From NCBI GenBank assembly GCA_944336975.1, contig CALVLH010000013.1, positions 1 to 42,348 of the forward strand: a stretch of DNA of 42,348 bases, written 5' to 3'. The stretch is from an uncultured Clostridia bacterium (lineage in GTDB: Bacteria > Bacillota > Clostridia > Christensenellales > Borkfalkiaceae). The translations under genes and the position numbers were made by a program. A model generated the notes under the pieces. The model was not told where the DNA came from, searched no databases, and saw nothing but the letters and a program-made list of their open reading frames with translations. Shown in pieces: positions 16,177 through 25,379 of this stretch (its first letter is position 1; every line of letters begins with the position of its first letter).

Positions 16177-17171
16177 GGCTGTGCGTTTACGGCGCGGGCG
16201 CGATGGGGACCGTCCTCGGCGCGTTGCTCGTCCGCGCGGGTGTTCCCGCCGATCTCGTCACCCGTAACAAAGAGCGCGTGGAAGCGTTCCGCCGCTCGGG
16301 CGCGCGCGTGGTCGGCGAGACGAATTTCTGCGTTTCCGTGCAGGCTTATACGCCCGAAGAGATGACGGGGAAATACGACTTCGTTTTTCTCCTCACCAAA
16401 CAGAAGGGAAATGCGGAAACGGCGCGGTTTCTCAAAGAATATCTTGCGGAGGGCGGTGCGCTCGTGTGTATGCAGAACGGGCTTCCCGAGCGCGCGCTCG
16501 CTTCGGAACTGGGAAAAGAGCGCGTCTACGGCTGCGTCCTTTCGTGGGGCGCGACGTCGGAAGGGGACGAGTCGTCCCGTCTGACAAGCGATGTTTCCGC
16601 GCTCCGATGCGTGCTCGGCGCTTACGGCGGCGGGCGCCGTACGGAAGAGGTCGCGCACCTTCTATCCAAGATCATGCGCGTCGAGATCACGGACAACCTC
16701 AAAGAGGCGCGTTTTGCGAAACTCGCGATCAACGCCTCCTTTTCCACGCTTTCCGCGCTCACGGGGCTCACCTTCGGGGAGATCGCCCGCAGGCGCAAGA
16801 CGTCGGATCTCGCGGCGAGACTGATGAAAGAGGCGTTTTCCGTCGCGAAAGCGGCGGGCTGTAAAAGACTGCCCGTGCAGGGGCACGATCTCCTGCACCT
16901 GCTCGATTACAGGTCGGCGGCGGGCAAACTGCGCACGCGGCTCCTTTTGCCGATCGCGATGAAAAAGCACAAAAACCTCGTTTCGGGGATGCTCGTCGCG
17001 CTCGAACAGGGAAAAAGGTGCGAGATCGACGAGATCTCGGGCGCGGTCGTACGCGAAGGAAAGCGGCTGGGCGTGCCCGTACCCGTGCAGGAACGCGCGG
17101 TCGCACTCATACACGACATCGAAAACGGCTTTGCCGAACTCTCTTACGAAACGGTCGAATTGTTCGACTGA
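16173..17171 (+). CDS. Ketopantoate reductase (PanE/ApbA) family dehydrogenase
   Basis: 332 aa. The Rossmann domain starts with YGAGAMGTVLGALL and covers about residues 1-170. The C-terminal helical domain starts at KEARFAKLAINASFSTLSALTG, with the catalytic lysine in the usual AKLAINA position. Family members reduce 2-dehydropantoate to pantoate with NADPH for coenzyme A synthesis. It is coupled to the kinase-like gene by a 4-base overlap. No panB, panC or panD is in view, so a different 2-oxoacid substrate cannot be excluded. It is followed 42 bases later by gltX. Confidence 0.8.
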   Translation: MRLCVYGAGAMGTVLGALLVRAGVPADLVTRNKERVEAFRRSGARVVGETNFCVSVQAYTPEEMTGKYDFVFLLTKQKGNAETARFLKEYLAEGGALVCMQNGLPERALASELGKERVYGCVLSWGATSEGDESSRLTSDVSALRCVLGAYGGGRRTEEVAHLLSKIMRVEITDNLKEARFAKLAINASFSTLSALTGLTFGEIARRRKTSDLAARLMKEAFSVAKAAGCKRLPVQGHDLLHLLDYRSAAGKLRTRLLLPIAMKKHKNLVSGMLVALEQGKRCEIDEISGAVVREGKRLGVPVPVQERAVALIHDIENGFAELSYETVELFD

Positions 17172-17213
17172 ACAGAATTTTGCGTTCCGCAAACAGGCGG
17201 ACGAGGAGCGAAT

Positions 17214-18848
17214 ATGGACTTGAAAAAACTTGCCGAAAGGCTGATCCCGGGCGAATACCGCCCGCTTTCCGAATACGAGGCGATGTATCCTCCGCGCGAT
17301 CTTCCCAAAGGCGCGCAGGTGACGCGCCTTGCGCCGTCGCCGACGGGATTCATCCACCTGGGCAATCTGTTCGTGGCGATCGCGAACGAAAGAGTCGCGC
17401 ATCAGAGCAACGGCGTCCTGTATCTCCGTATCGAGGATACGGACGAAAAGCGCAAGGTGGAAGGCGCGGTGGAGGCGGTCAAGAACGCGCTCCGCTATTT
17501 CGACATCCGCTTTGACGAAGGCGCGGAGATCGAAGGGGCGGAAAACGCCTACGGTCCCTATTATCAGCGTCAGCGCGCGGAGATCTACCGCGCGTTCGCG
17601 CGCGATCTCGTCGGGCGCGGGCTGGCGTATCCCTGCTTCTGCACGGAGGAAGAGCTTTCCGCGCTCCGCGAAAAGCAGACGGCGGAAAAGAAGATCACGG
17701 GCTATTACGGCGAATACGCGGTCTGCCGCAACCTCACCGAGGAGCAGATCTGTGCCAACCTCGACGCGGGCAAGCCGTACGTCATCCGCCTGAGATCGCA
17801 GGGGGATCCCGAGCGCAAGATCGCCTTTCACGACGAGATCAAAGGGGACATCACGGTCACGGAGAACGATCAGGACGTCGTCATCCTGAAATCGGACGGC
17901 ATCCCGACCTATCATTTCGCGCACGCGATCGACGATCATTTCATGCGCACGACGCTCGTCATCCGCGGCGAGGAGTGGCTCGCTTCTCTGCCCATCCACA
18001 TCGAACTGTTCGACGTCCTCGGCTTCCGCCGCCCCGCGTACGGGCATAACTGCTCCTTGCAGAAGATGGACGGGGATACCCGCCGCAAACTCTCCAAGCG
18101 CAAGGATCCCGAACTTTCCCTCGAATTTTACCGCAAGGAAGGGTATTTTGCCCGCGCGGTCAAGGTATATATGATGACGCTGCTCAACTCCAACTTCGAG
18201 GAGTGGTATCTCAAATTCCCCGACAAAGACCTCGAGGAATTCCGCTTCTCCGTCGGCAAGATGGGCAAGAGCGGCGCGCTGTTCGATCTCGCCAAGCTCA
18301 ACGACATCTCCAAGAACGAGCTTGCCCGCCTTTCCGCGGAAGAGATGTTTGAGTTTCTCCGCGCATGGGCGGAAGAATACGGCACGGAGGAGCAGAAGGG
18401 GTATTTTGCCGATCGCGAGTATATGCTCCGCGTGCTCAACCTCTGTATGGGGACGTCGGGCAAGAAGCGCAGAAAGGACTTCGTCACGGCAAAACAGGCA
18501 GCGGAACTCATTTCCTATTTCTTCCGCGCGCCCGTCCGCGAGGACGAATACCGCGTGGACGGAAAGACGAAGGGCGACATCCTCCGCGCGTTCGGGCGCA
18601 CTTACGACTATGCGGACGACGCGCAAGTCTGGTTCGCAAAGGTGAAAAACGTGGCGGCGGAACTCGGATTCGCCGCGGAGATGAAGGACTACAAACAAAA
18701 TCCCGAAGCGTACAAGGGCAGCGTTTCCGACGTGGCGGAAGTGCTCCGCATCGCGGTGACGGGCAAGGCGAACACGCCCGATCTGTGGACGATCATGCAG
18801 ATCCTGGGCGAAAAGCGCACCCGCGAGCGCCTTTGCGCGGCGGAATAA
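17214..18848 (+). CDS. gltX: Glutamate--tRNA ligase (GlxRS family)
   Basis: 544 aa. The class I signature HIGH appears as HLGN (48-51) in APSPTGFIHLGN, and KMSKS as KLSKR near residue 290. The catalytic domain spans about 35-330 and the helical anticodon-binding region about 340-544. About 33 residues precede the catalytic domain (ending PPRDLPKGAQ), longer than in E. coli but of a kind I associate with clostridial proteins. It charges tRNA-Glu, and in many Firmicutes tRNA-Gln as well for later amidation. The ATG has GAGGAG nine bases upstream. Confidence 0.93.
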   Translation: MDLKKLAERLIPGEYRPLSEYEAMYPPRDLPKGAQVTRLAPSPTGFIHLGNLFVAIANERVAHQSNGVLYLRIEDTDEKRKVEGAVEAVKNALRYFDIRFDEGAEIEGAENAYGPYYQRQRAEIYRAFARDLVGRGLAYPCFCTEEELSALREKQTAEKKITGYYGEYAVCRNLTEEQICANLDAGKPYVIRLRSQGDPERKIAFHDEIKGDITVTENDQDVVILKSDGIPTYHFAHAIDDHFMRTTLVIRGEEWLASLPIHIELFDVLGFRRPAYGHNCSLQKMDGDTRRKLSKRKDPELSLEFYRKEGYFARAVKVYMMTLLNSNFEEWYLKFPDKDLEEFRFSVGKMGKSGALFDLAKLNDISKNELARLSAEEMFEFLRAWAEEYGTEEQKGYFADREYMLRVLNLCMGTSGKKRRKDFVTAKQAAELISYFFRAPVREDEYRVDGKTKGDILRAFGRTYDYADDAQVWFAKVKNVAAELGFAAEMKDYKQNPEAYKGSVSDVAEVLRIAVTGKANTPDLWTIMQILGEKRTRERLCAAE

Positions 18849-18858
18849 GGAGGAAAAT

Positions 18859-19689
18859 ATGAGCAAAGCGGACGAGATCTTCATCGCAAACTGCAAGGAC
18901 ATTCTCGAAAACGGCGTGTGGGATACCGATCTTCCCGTGCGTCCGCGCTGGGAGGACGGCGCGCCCGCCCATACCGTCAAGAAGTTCGGCATCGTCAACC
19001 GCTACAATTTACAGGAAGAATTTCCCGTGCAGACCATCCGCCGTTGCGCCTTCCGCACCTGCGTGGACGAGATCCTCTGGATCTGGCAGAAGAAGAGCAA
19101 CAACGTGCGCGATCTGCACTCCCACATCTGGGACAGCTGGGCGGATGAGAACGGCTCCATCGGCAAGGCGTACGGCTATCAGCTCGCGCAGAAGGCGATC
19201 TATAAAGAGGGGGAGTTCGATCAGGTGGATCGGGTGCTTTACGACCTGAAACACAATCCCGCGTCCCGCAGGATCATGACGAACATCTACAATTTTCAGG
19301 ATCTGCACGAGATGAATCTCTATCCCTGCGCCTATTCGATGACGTTCAACGTCTCGGGCGATACCCTGAACGGAATCCTCAACCAGCGCTCCAACGATAT
19401 GCTCACGGCGAACAATTTCAACGTCGTGCAGTACGCCGTCCTGCTCGTCATGTTCGCGCAGGTGAGCGGGCTGAAAGCGGGCGAGCTGGTGCACGTCATC
19501 GCGGACGCGCATCTCTACGACAGGCATATTCCGATCGTCAGAGAGCTGATGACGCGCACGCCCAAAAAGGCGCCGCGCCTTTGGGTGGACGAGTCCGTGA
19601 AGAACTTTTACGATTTTACGGTGGACAGCTTCCGTCTGGAAGACTATGAATTTACCCCGTTGGAAGAAAAAATACCGGTGGCGATCTGA
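18859..19689 (+). CDS. thyA: Thymidylate synthase
   Basis: 276 aa, classic folate-dependent ThyA that converts dUMP to dTMP. The nucleophile is C157 in NLYPCAYSM, and the dUMP-binding QRSND and the NNFNVVQYA segment follow as expected. The residue after the cysteine is alanine, where E. coli has histidine (PCH). That histidine is not essential in the family, so the enzyme should be active. The GAELVHVIADAHLY-type C-terminal motif is intact (KAGELVHVIADAHLYDRH). It has AAGGAGG and lies 10 bases after gltX; its TGA overlaps the folA start by one base. Confidence 0.93.
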   Translation: MSKADEIFIANCKDILENGVWDTDLPVRPRWEDGAPAHTVKKFGIVNRYNLQEEFPVQTIRRCAFRTCVDEILWIWQKKSNNVRDLHSHIWDSWADENGSIGKAYGYQLAQKAIYKEGEFDQVDRVLYDLKHNPASRRIMTNIYNFQDLHEMNLYPCAYSMTFNVSGDTLNGILNQRSNDMLTANNFNVVQYAVLLVMFAQVSGLKAGELVHVIADAHLYDRHIPIVRELMTRTPKKAPRLWVDESVKNFYDFTVDSFRLEDYEFTPLEEKIPVAI

Positions 19690-20192
19690 TGAAAGCGATA
19701 TTACACGCAGACAGAAATTGGGGCATCGGCAAGGGGAACGATCTGATGTTTTCCCTGCCGCAGGACATGAAATTTTTCCGCGAAACGACGCGCGGAAAGA
19801 CCGTGGTGATGGGGCTGAACACGCTCCGTTCGCTCCCGGGCGGCAATCCGCTCAAAAACAGGGTGAACATCGTGCTCTCGCCGGACGACGTGCAAAAGGA
19901 CGGCGTTGTGACCGTTCACGATTTTAAGCAGTTGTTCGAAGAGCTGAAAAAATACCCGCCCGACGATGTGTTCGTCATCGGCGGGGCGAGCGTTTACCGC
20001 GCGCTGTTCCCGTACTGTACGGAAGTCCTCGTCACCCGCGTGGACGCGGACGGCGGCGCGGATGTGTTCGTGACCGATCTGGACAAGGACGAAAATTTCG
20101 TCCTGCAATCGCAGAGCGCGCCCGTGGGGGACAACGGGCAGCTCATCCGCTTTTGCGTATACCGCAACCGCAACGTGCTCACGCAGATATGA
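19689..20192 (+). CDS. folA: Dihydrofolate reductase
   Basis: 167 aa, normal DHFR length. It has the N-terminal [10 protein letters not shown] Met20-type loop, the catalytic acidic residue D26 in [23 protein letters not shown] for NADPH binding, and [15 protein letters not shown]. The enzyme restores tetrahydrofolate consumed by ThyA, and the two genes overlap by one base (TGATG), a common pairing. The C-terminal part is slightly divergent ([13 protein letters not shown]). An intrinsic terminator follows 15 bases later. Confidence 0.93.
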   Translation: MKAILHADRNWGIGKGNDLMFSLPQDMKFFRETTRGKTVVMGLNTLRSLPGGNPLKNRVNIVLSPDDVQKDGVVTVHDFKQLFEELKKYPPDDVFVIGGASVYRALFPYCTEVLVTRVDADGGADVFVTDLDKDENFVLQSQSAPVGDNGQLIRFCVYRNRNVLTQI

Positions 20193-20206
20193 AATATCCC
20201 GCAATC

Positions 20207-20234
20207 ATGCGCCCGTCCGACCCGACGGGCGCAT
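20207..20234 (+). terminator. Intrinsic terminator after folA
   Basis: Eleven-bp perfect stem ATGCGCCCGTC/GACGGGCGCAT with a 6-nt loop and ATTTT at the end. It closes the kinase-gltX-thyA-folA unit. Confidence 0.88.
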
Positions 20235-20282
20235 TTTCTGCGCGTATCTCCGATTTTTTTTCGGCGCGCCCGCCTATTTTTG

Positions 20283-20311
20283 TTGAAAAATCGCGGGAAA
20301 TGTATTACAAT
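20283..20311 (+). promoter_or_regulatory. SigA-type promoter of typA
   Basis: TTGAAA (20283-20288), 17-bp spacer, TACAAT (20306-20311). The predicted start is 20318-20320, where an ATG begins a 10-codon leader ORF. Confidence 0.75.
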
Positions 20312-20319
20312 AATCGGGT

Positions 20320-20348
20320 ATGAAATTTTTAGGACAGAGGTCAGAATT

Positions 20349-20352
<4 letters not shown>
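20320..20352 (+). CDS. Candidate leader peptide coupled to typA
   Basis: Ten codons, [10 protein letters not shown] then TGA. The ATG is nine bases after the -10 box, so it could be translated as a leaderless start. The stop TGA (20350-20352) overlaps the TTG start of typA (20349-20351), a typical coupling geometry. The GAGG that would serve typA is inside this small ORF. There is no known homologue I can name; a chance ORF remains possible. Confidence 0.4.
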
Positions 20353-22172
<1,820 letters not shown>

Positions 22173-22201
22173 AAATAGTACTATGTCAGACATAAATAAG
22201 A

Positions 22202-22227
22202 AAAATCCCGCAATTTTGCGGGATTTT
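22202..22227 (+). terminator. Intrinsic terminator after typA
   Basis: Eleven-bp stem AAAATCCCGCA/TGCGGGATTTT with a 4-nt loop, with A's before and T's inside the 3' arm. Confidence 0.88.
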
Positions 22228-22287
22228 CTGCTGTAAAATGCCTCTGCGGCAGATCGCACGCTTTTTATTTCCGTTTGCGATTTTCAG

Positions 22288-22316
22288 TTGACAAAACTGT
22301 TCCCGTGCGCTATACT
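22288..22316 (+). promoter_or_regulatory. Consensus promoter of the small RNA
   Basis: TTGACA (22288-22293), 17-bp spacer, TATACT (22311-22316). One mismatch to SigA consensus in total. The transcript should begin at about 22321-22324. Confidence 0.85.
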
Positions 22317-22322
22317 GATCAT

Positions 22323-22440
22323 GACCACCAGCCCCTGTCAGGGGTAGCCACGGCTGATGCGCGTGGACAGAGAAGAACGTTTGGTCTTCGTGCGTAGACT
22401 TCTCATTTCACCGCTCCGATATTCGGGGCGGTGATTTTTT
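22323..22440 (+). ncRNA. Stand-alone small RNA candidate, about 118 nt, unrecognised family
   Basis: It lies between a consensus promoter and a strong terminator (stem 22408-22417/22425-22434, loop GATATTC, then six T). The next gene is on the other strand, so this is not a leader or riboswitch of a downstream gene. Predicted hairpins: CCCCT/AGGGG (22332-22336/22340-22344), CCACG/CGTGG (22348-22352/22362-22366), and a third region with two exclusive pairings, GAGAAG/CTTCTC (22370-22375/22399-22404) or GAAGA/TCTTC (22372-22376/22385-22389). It does not look like 6S RNA, SRP RNA, tmRNA or RNase P. An 8-codon ATG ORF (22321-22347) covers its 5' end, so a dual-function RNA is possible. Confidence 0.7.
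22408..22440 (+). terminator. Terminator of the small RNA
   Basis: Ten-bp stem TCACCGCTCC/GGGGCGGTGA with one wobble pair and a 7-nt loop, followed by TTTTTT. The following 236 bases (22441-22676) hold nothing I can support; frames there lack ribosome sites and family features. Confidence 0.9.
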
Positions 22441-22676
22441 GTATGCATCGTGCCGCGACGCGCCTGAAAAGGGCGCTTTGCGAAGGTGCGGCGTGTCTGC
22501 TTGCGCGGTTGCGAGCGCGATGCGGCGGTCTGCCGTCTGCCCGTACAGTTCCGAGCGGTTTACGGCGACGTATCGGACGGTTTGCAAAGTTTGCGCGTTT
22601 GTCGGTCTGACGTCAAAGCGGCGGGCTGCGGGTCGTGATGATTTCGGCGTCCGATCATTCGCGTTTGCGGGGCGGT

Positions 22677-23414
22677 TCATACGGGGAAGAGCAGTTCGAC
22701 GGCGTATTTTCCCTTGCGCGTGAGCCCGCCGCATTCGCCGACGTAAAATTTCCCCTTGCCGCGCACGGCGACGCAATCGCCCGTTTTCAGTTCCTTTGCG
22801 TTTTCCGTGCAAATTTTGCCGTTGAGGGAAACGCGTTCACTGCGGAAATATTCGAGCGCGTCTGCGCGGGAAAGGCGGAAAGCGGCGCAGACCGTTACGT
22901 CGCAGCGCAGGGAGGATAAGGTCACGCGCTCGCTCCTGCGCTCGTTTGCGATTTTCGGGCGTTCTTCCGTGAGCGTGCAGACGACGTCCGTATGACGGAC
23001 GGAAGTCAGATTTCCGCACAGATAGGGCGCGATGCGCGTAAGACAGAAGGCATAAGAGCAGTCCTCTCCGACGATGAGATCTCCGATCGCGCTCCGATCG
23101 ATCCCGAGCGAAAGGAGGGCGCCGAGCAGGTCGCGGTGGGTGTACGGCTGAGCGAATTTCCTGCTTTTCGGCGTTATTTTCAGGCAGGAGACGGGGAAAT
23201 CCCCGTTGCAACCGCAGCAGCCGAACCGAGCGATCTGTCTTGCGCAGCCTTTCGCGCCGCCGAAGAGTTCGAGCCCCGCGTAGGCGAACTGCGCCCGTTC
23301 CGCGTTCAGTTCGAGGCATTCGCTTTCGCTCAGGAAGTCGGAAAAGAAATAGCGGCCTTCGCGGAAAGCGCGGTCGGCAAGCTCGTGCATTCTGTTGAAG
23401 AAGTGGGTTTCCAT
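22677..23414 (-). CDS. S4-domain RNA-binding protein, YlmH-like
   Basis: 245 aa. The N-terminal two-thirds resembles YlmH of Gram-positive bacteria, with THRDLLGALLSLGIDRSAIGDLIVGEDCSY matching its most conserved motif. The C-terminal 60 residues are an S4 RNA-binding domain (LSRADALEYFRSERVSLNGKICTENAKELKTGDCVAVRGKGKF). YlmH is implicated in rescue of stalled 50S-peptidyl-tRNA complexes. Usually it sits in the division cluster near sepF; here it is alone, divergent from yabP. The ATG at 23414 follows GAGGGT directly, too close to act as a ribosome site; the promoter predicts a leaderless message. Confidence 0.85.
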   Translation of the reverse strand: METHFFNRMHELADRAFREGRYFFSDFLSESECLELNAERAQFAYAGLELFGGAKGCARQIARFGCCGCNGDFPVSCLKITPKSRKFAQPYTHRDLLGALLSLGIDRSAIGDLIVGEDCSYAFCLTRIAPYLCGNLTSVRHTDVVCTLTEERPKIANERRSERVTLSSLRCDVTVCAAFRLSRADALEYFRSERVSLNGKICTENAKELKTGDCVAVRGKGKFYVGECGGLTRKGKYAVELLFPV

Positions 23415-23420
23415 ACCCTC

Positions 23421-23449
23421 ATTATACGTCTGTTTTCGCATAAAGTCAA
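23421..23449 (-). promoter_or_regulatory. SigA promoter, leaderless S4-protein mRNA
   Basis: Minus strand TTGACT (23444-23449), 17-bp spacer, TATAAT (23421-23426). The A of the ATG (23414) is exactly seven bases after the last T, the expected +1. Confidence 0.85.
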
Positions 23450-23607
23450 GAATGCGGCCTCTTAGGGCGAAAGATCGGACAAAGGCAAGGCTGTTTCCCT
23501 TTTGTTGCGGATCGGCATGCCGTATCAGCGCGGAACGCCGCAAGAGGAATGGGCGAGGGGCATGTGCACCTGCGGGGAAGTCGGAGAACGAAAAAAAGTC
23601 TTGCCCG

Positions 23608-23636
23608 TCATGTACGCGGACACGGCGACATACAAT
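23608..23636 (+). promoter_or_regulatory. SigE-like sporulation promoter of yabP
   Basis: -35 like TCATGTA (23608-23614), 14-bp spacer, -10 CATACAAT (23629-23636), which is the Bacillus SigE -10 consensus (CATACAnT). The ATG (23642) lies six bases after the final T, so the mRNA is probably leaderless. No SigA boxes are present. 23415-23607 holds no other gene. Confidence 0.65.
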
Positions 23637-23641
23637 ACGGT

Positions 23642-23899
23642 ATGCAGCAACAGACAGAACAAAGCGTAATCACGATCGAACAGAGGAAGAAGATCCGCGT
23701 GACGGGGGTGGAGAGCGTAGATTCGTTTTCGGAATCCTGCGTGGCGCTGACCGTCGAGGGCAGAAAACTGCGCATCGCGGGCAATCAGCTCAAGATCGTC
23801 GCCTTTTCCAAGGAAAACGGGAATTTTGCCGCGATCGGCGAGATTTCAGGCATCCGCTACGGCGCGAAAGGGAAAGCCGTTTCCCGCCTGTTCCGATGA
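23642..23899 (+). CDS. yabP: Sporulation protein YabP
   Basis: 85 aa, typical for YabP. The protein is mostly beta-strand: QSVITIEQRKKIRVTGVESVDSFSESCVALTVEGRKLRIAGNQLKI, ending GEISGIRYGAKGKAVSRLFR, a pattern seen in YabP/YqfC proteins. It acts in the mother cell during spore coat and cortex formation. It is followed by yabQ with an ATGA overlap, as in Bacillus. The ATG lacks a Shine-Dalgarno and directly follows a SigE-like promoter, which suits a mother-cell gene. Confidence 0.9.
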   Translation: MQQQTEQSVITIEQRKKIRVTGVESVDSFSESCVALTVEGRKLRIAGNQLKIVAFSKENGNFAAIGEISGIRYGAKGKAVSRLFR

Positions 23900-24288
23900 C
23901 GGGCGCCGATCAGTTTTACGTCGCGCTCGTCTGCGCCGCGTGCGGCGCGGCGAGCGGCGTCGCATACGATTTTTTTTACCTCATCCGCCGATTTTTTCCT
24001 TCCCGCGCGACCGACGTCATCTGCGACGTCAGCTTCTTTCTCGCGTTTTCTGCGGTATATCTTTACGTTTCGCTCCTGTTCGGCTTGCCCGATCTCCGCG
24101 TCTATATGTTTCTCTCCTGCCTCGTCGGGCTGATTTTATATTTGAAAAGTTGGCACGGATTAGTTGCTTTTTTTTCGGAAAAGATATATAATAAGGTTGT
24201 AAAGCGGGGGCGTGCGTCCGCGCTTCAACCAAACACGGAGAAAAAGAGATGCCGAACAAGCAGGAAAAGGCAAAAAGAATTATCGTAG
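23896..24288 (+). CDS. yabQ: Spore cortex biosynthesis protein YabQ
   Basis: 130 aa. It begins MTGADQFYVALVCAACGAASGVAYDFFYLIRR, the typical YabQ opening, and has about three membrane segments (5-28, about 40-60 and about 68-88), followed by a basic tail. In Bacillus YabQ is an integral membrane protein needed for the cortex. It overlaps yabP by four bases. Its last 40 bases overlap divIC in another frame, and the tail (KKRCRTSRKRQKELS) is low in conservation, so the 3' end may be an extension past the ancestral stop. A divIC promoter lies inside it. Confidence 0.85.
   Translation: MTGADQFYVALVCAACGAASGVAYDFFYLIRRFFPSRATDVICDVSFFLAFSAVYLYVSLLFGLPDLRVYMFLSCLVGLILYLKSWHGLVAFFSEKIYNKVVKRGRASALQPNTEKKRCRTSRKRQKELS
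24164..24192 (+). promoter_or_regulatory. SigA-type promoter of divIC inside yabQ
   Basis: TTGCTT (24164-24169), 17-bp spacer, TATAAT (24187-24192). It allows divIC, ppx and the protease to be expressed in growth, separately from the sporulation genes upstream. The leader is about 50 nt. Confidence 0.75.
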
Positions 24289-24518
24289 GAGGAACGGTCG
24301 CGGGGGTTCTGCTCATCATGTTCCTGATCATCACCATCGTGATTCAGGCGGCGCAGATCTTCATCAAACAGGCGGAACGCGATCGGCTTCAGAACGAATA
24401 TGAAATGCTCGTGCAGCAATACGAGAACGCCAAGGACGATCTGGAATATTACAGTTCGGACTTTTATCTGGAACAGCTTGCATACGAGTACGGATACAGG
24501 TATCCGTCGGATAAGTAA
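24249..24518 (+). CDS. divIC: Septum formation initiator, DivIC/FtsL family
   Basis: 89 aa, typical size and shape: short basic N-terminus, one membrane segment (about 10-35, IIVGGTVAGVLLIMFLIITIVIQ), then a coiled coil (QAERDRLQNEYEMLVQQYENAKDDLEYY) and the short C-terminal YLEQLAYEYGYRYPSDK. DivIC works with FtsL and DivIB at the division septum. The yabP-yabQ-divIC order matches Bacillus. A CGGAG site precedes the ATG by nine bases; its stop abuts the ppx start. Confidence 0.9.
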   Translation: MPNKQEKAKRIIVGGTVAGVLLIMFLIITIVIQAAQIFIKQAERDRLQNEYEMLVQQYENAKDDLEYYSSDFYLEQLAYEYGYRYPSDK

Positions 24519-25379
24519 ATGAAGATCGCGGTCATCGATATTGGTTCCAATTCCGTTCGCCTGATGATGTGGGCGGGCGGAAAAACTTTATATAAACGGA
24601 TTTGCACCACGCGGCTCGGCGAAGGGCTGGCGTCCTCGCCGTTGTTGCGCCCCGAAGCGATCGCCCGCACTGCGGACGCGGTATCCGTCTTTGCCGCGCA
24701 GGCGGCGTCGGAAGACGCGGACAGGCTTTATGCGTTTGCCACCGCCGCGGTACGTTCCGCCCGAAACGGCGCGGAGTTCTGCGAACGGGTGAAAGAGCTT
24801 TGCGGTCTGAACGTGGACGTCGTGCCAGGCGAAGAAGAGGCGCAGCTCGGGCTTGCGGGCGTGCTCGGCGACGGCGACGGCGGCATGATCGACGTGGGCG
24901 GCGCGAGCACGGAATACTGTTGTCGGAAAGGCGGAAAGACCGTCGTTTCGGTCAGCATGAACGTAGGCGCGGTTCGGCTTTACGATCTCTGCGGCGACGA
25001 CGAGGAAAAACTGCGCGCCAGGATCGCTTCCGAGCTCGGCGCGCTGGACGGCTTGAAGGCGGAAGGAAAGACGTATGCCGTCGGCGGGACCGCGACGACG
25101 CTCGCCGCCGTTTTGCTCGGGCTCACGCATTACGATCCCAAGCGCGTACAGGATTTTTGTCTGAGCGTCGAATCTGCGGACAAGTTTGCCCGCGAACTGC
25201 TCGCCATGACGGCGGAAGAGCGGAGAGGACTGCGGGGGATGGACGCGCGCCGCGCCGACATTATCGGCGGAGGAGCGCTGCTTCTTTCCGAAACGATGAA
25301 AAAACTTTCGGTCGGCTTCATTTACGTTTCCGACTGTGACAACTTGGAAGGATACCTGATTCGGAGGGCGGACAGATGA
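24519..25379 (+). CDS. Ppx/GppA family phosphatase
   Basis: 286 aa, the short form of this ASKHA-fold family, close to the N-terminal two-domain core of exopolyphosphatase. MKIAVIDIGSNSVRLM is phosphate loop 1, and MIDVGGASTEYCC with YAVGGTATTLAAV are the other phosphate/adenosine motifs. Members cleave polyphosphate or the 5' phosphate of pppGpp. The C-terminal HD-type domain of long Ppx is absent. The start codon touches the divIC stop with no good ribosome site, so translation is coupled. In Bacillus spoIIE stands nearby instead; I see no spoIIE here. Confidence 0.88.
   Translation: MKIAVIDIGSNSVRLMMWAGGKTLYKRICTTRLGEGLASSPLLRPEAIARTADAVSVFAAQAASEDADRLYAFATAAVRSARNGAEFCERVKELCGLNVDVVPGEEEAQLGLAGVLGDGDGGMIDVGGASTEYCCRKGGKTVVSVSMNVGAVRLYDLCGDDEEKLRARIASELGALDGLKAEGKTYAVGGTATTLAAVLLGLTHYDPKRVQDFCLSVESADKFARELLAMTAEERRGLRGMDARRADIIGGGALLLSETMKKLSVGFIYVSDCDNLEGYLIRRADR

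Noticed and set aside
16662-18998. Very long open frames opposite real genes (for example minus 16662-18998, plus 10638-12767, minus 5689-7872)
   Set aside because: They lie antisense to gltX, metY/smpB/rnr and dnaX. Their translations are Arg/His/Asp-rich with no family motif, the usual by-product of GC-rich codon usage.
22408-22812. Overlapping short ORFs on both strands after the small RNA
   Set aside because: No ribosome sites, low-quality composition, and partial overlap with the S4 gene and the terminator.
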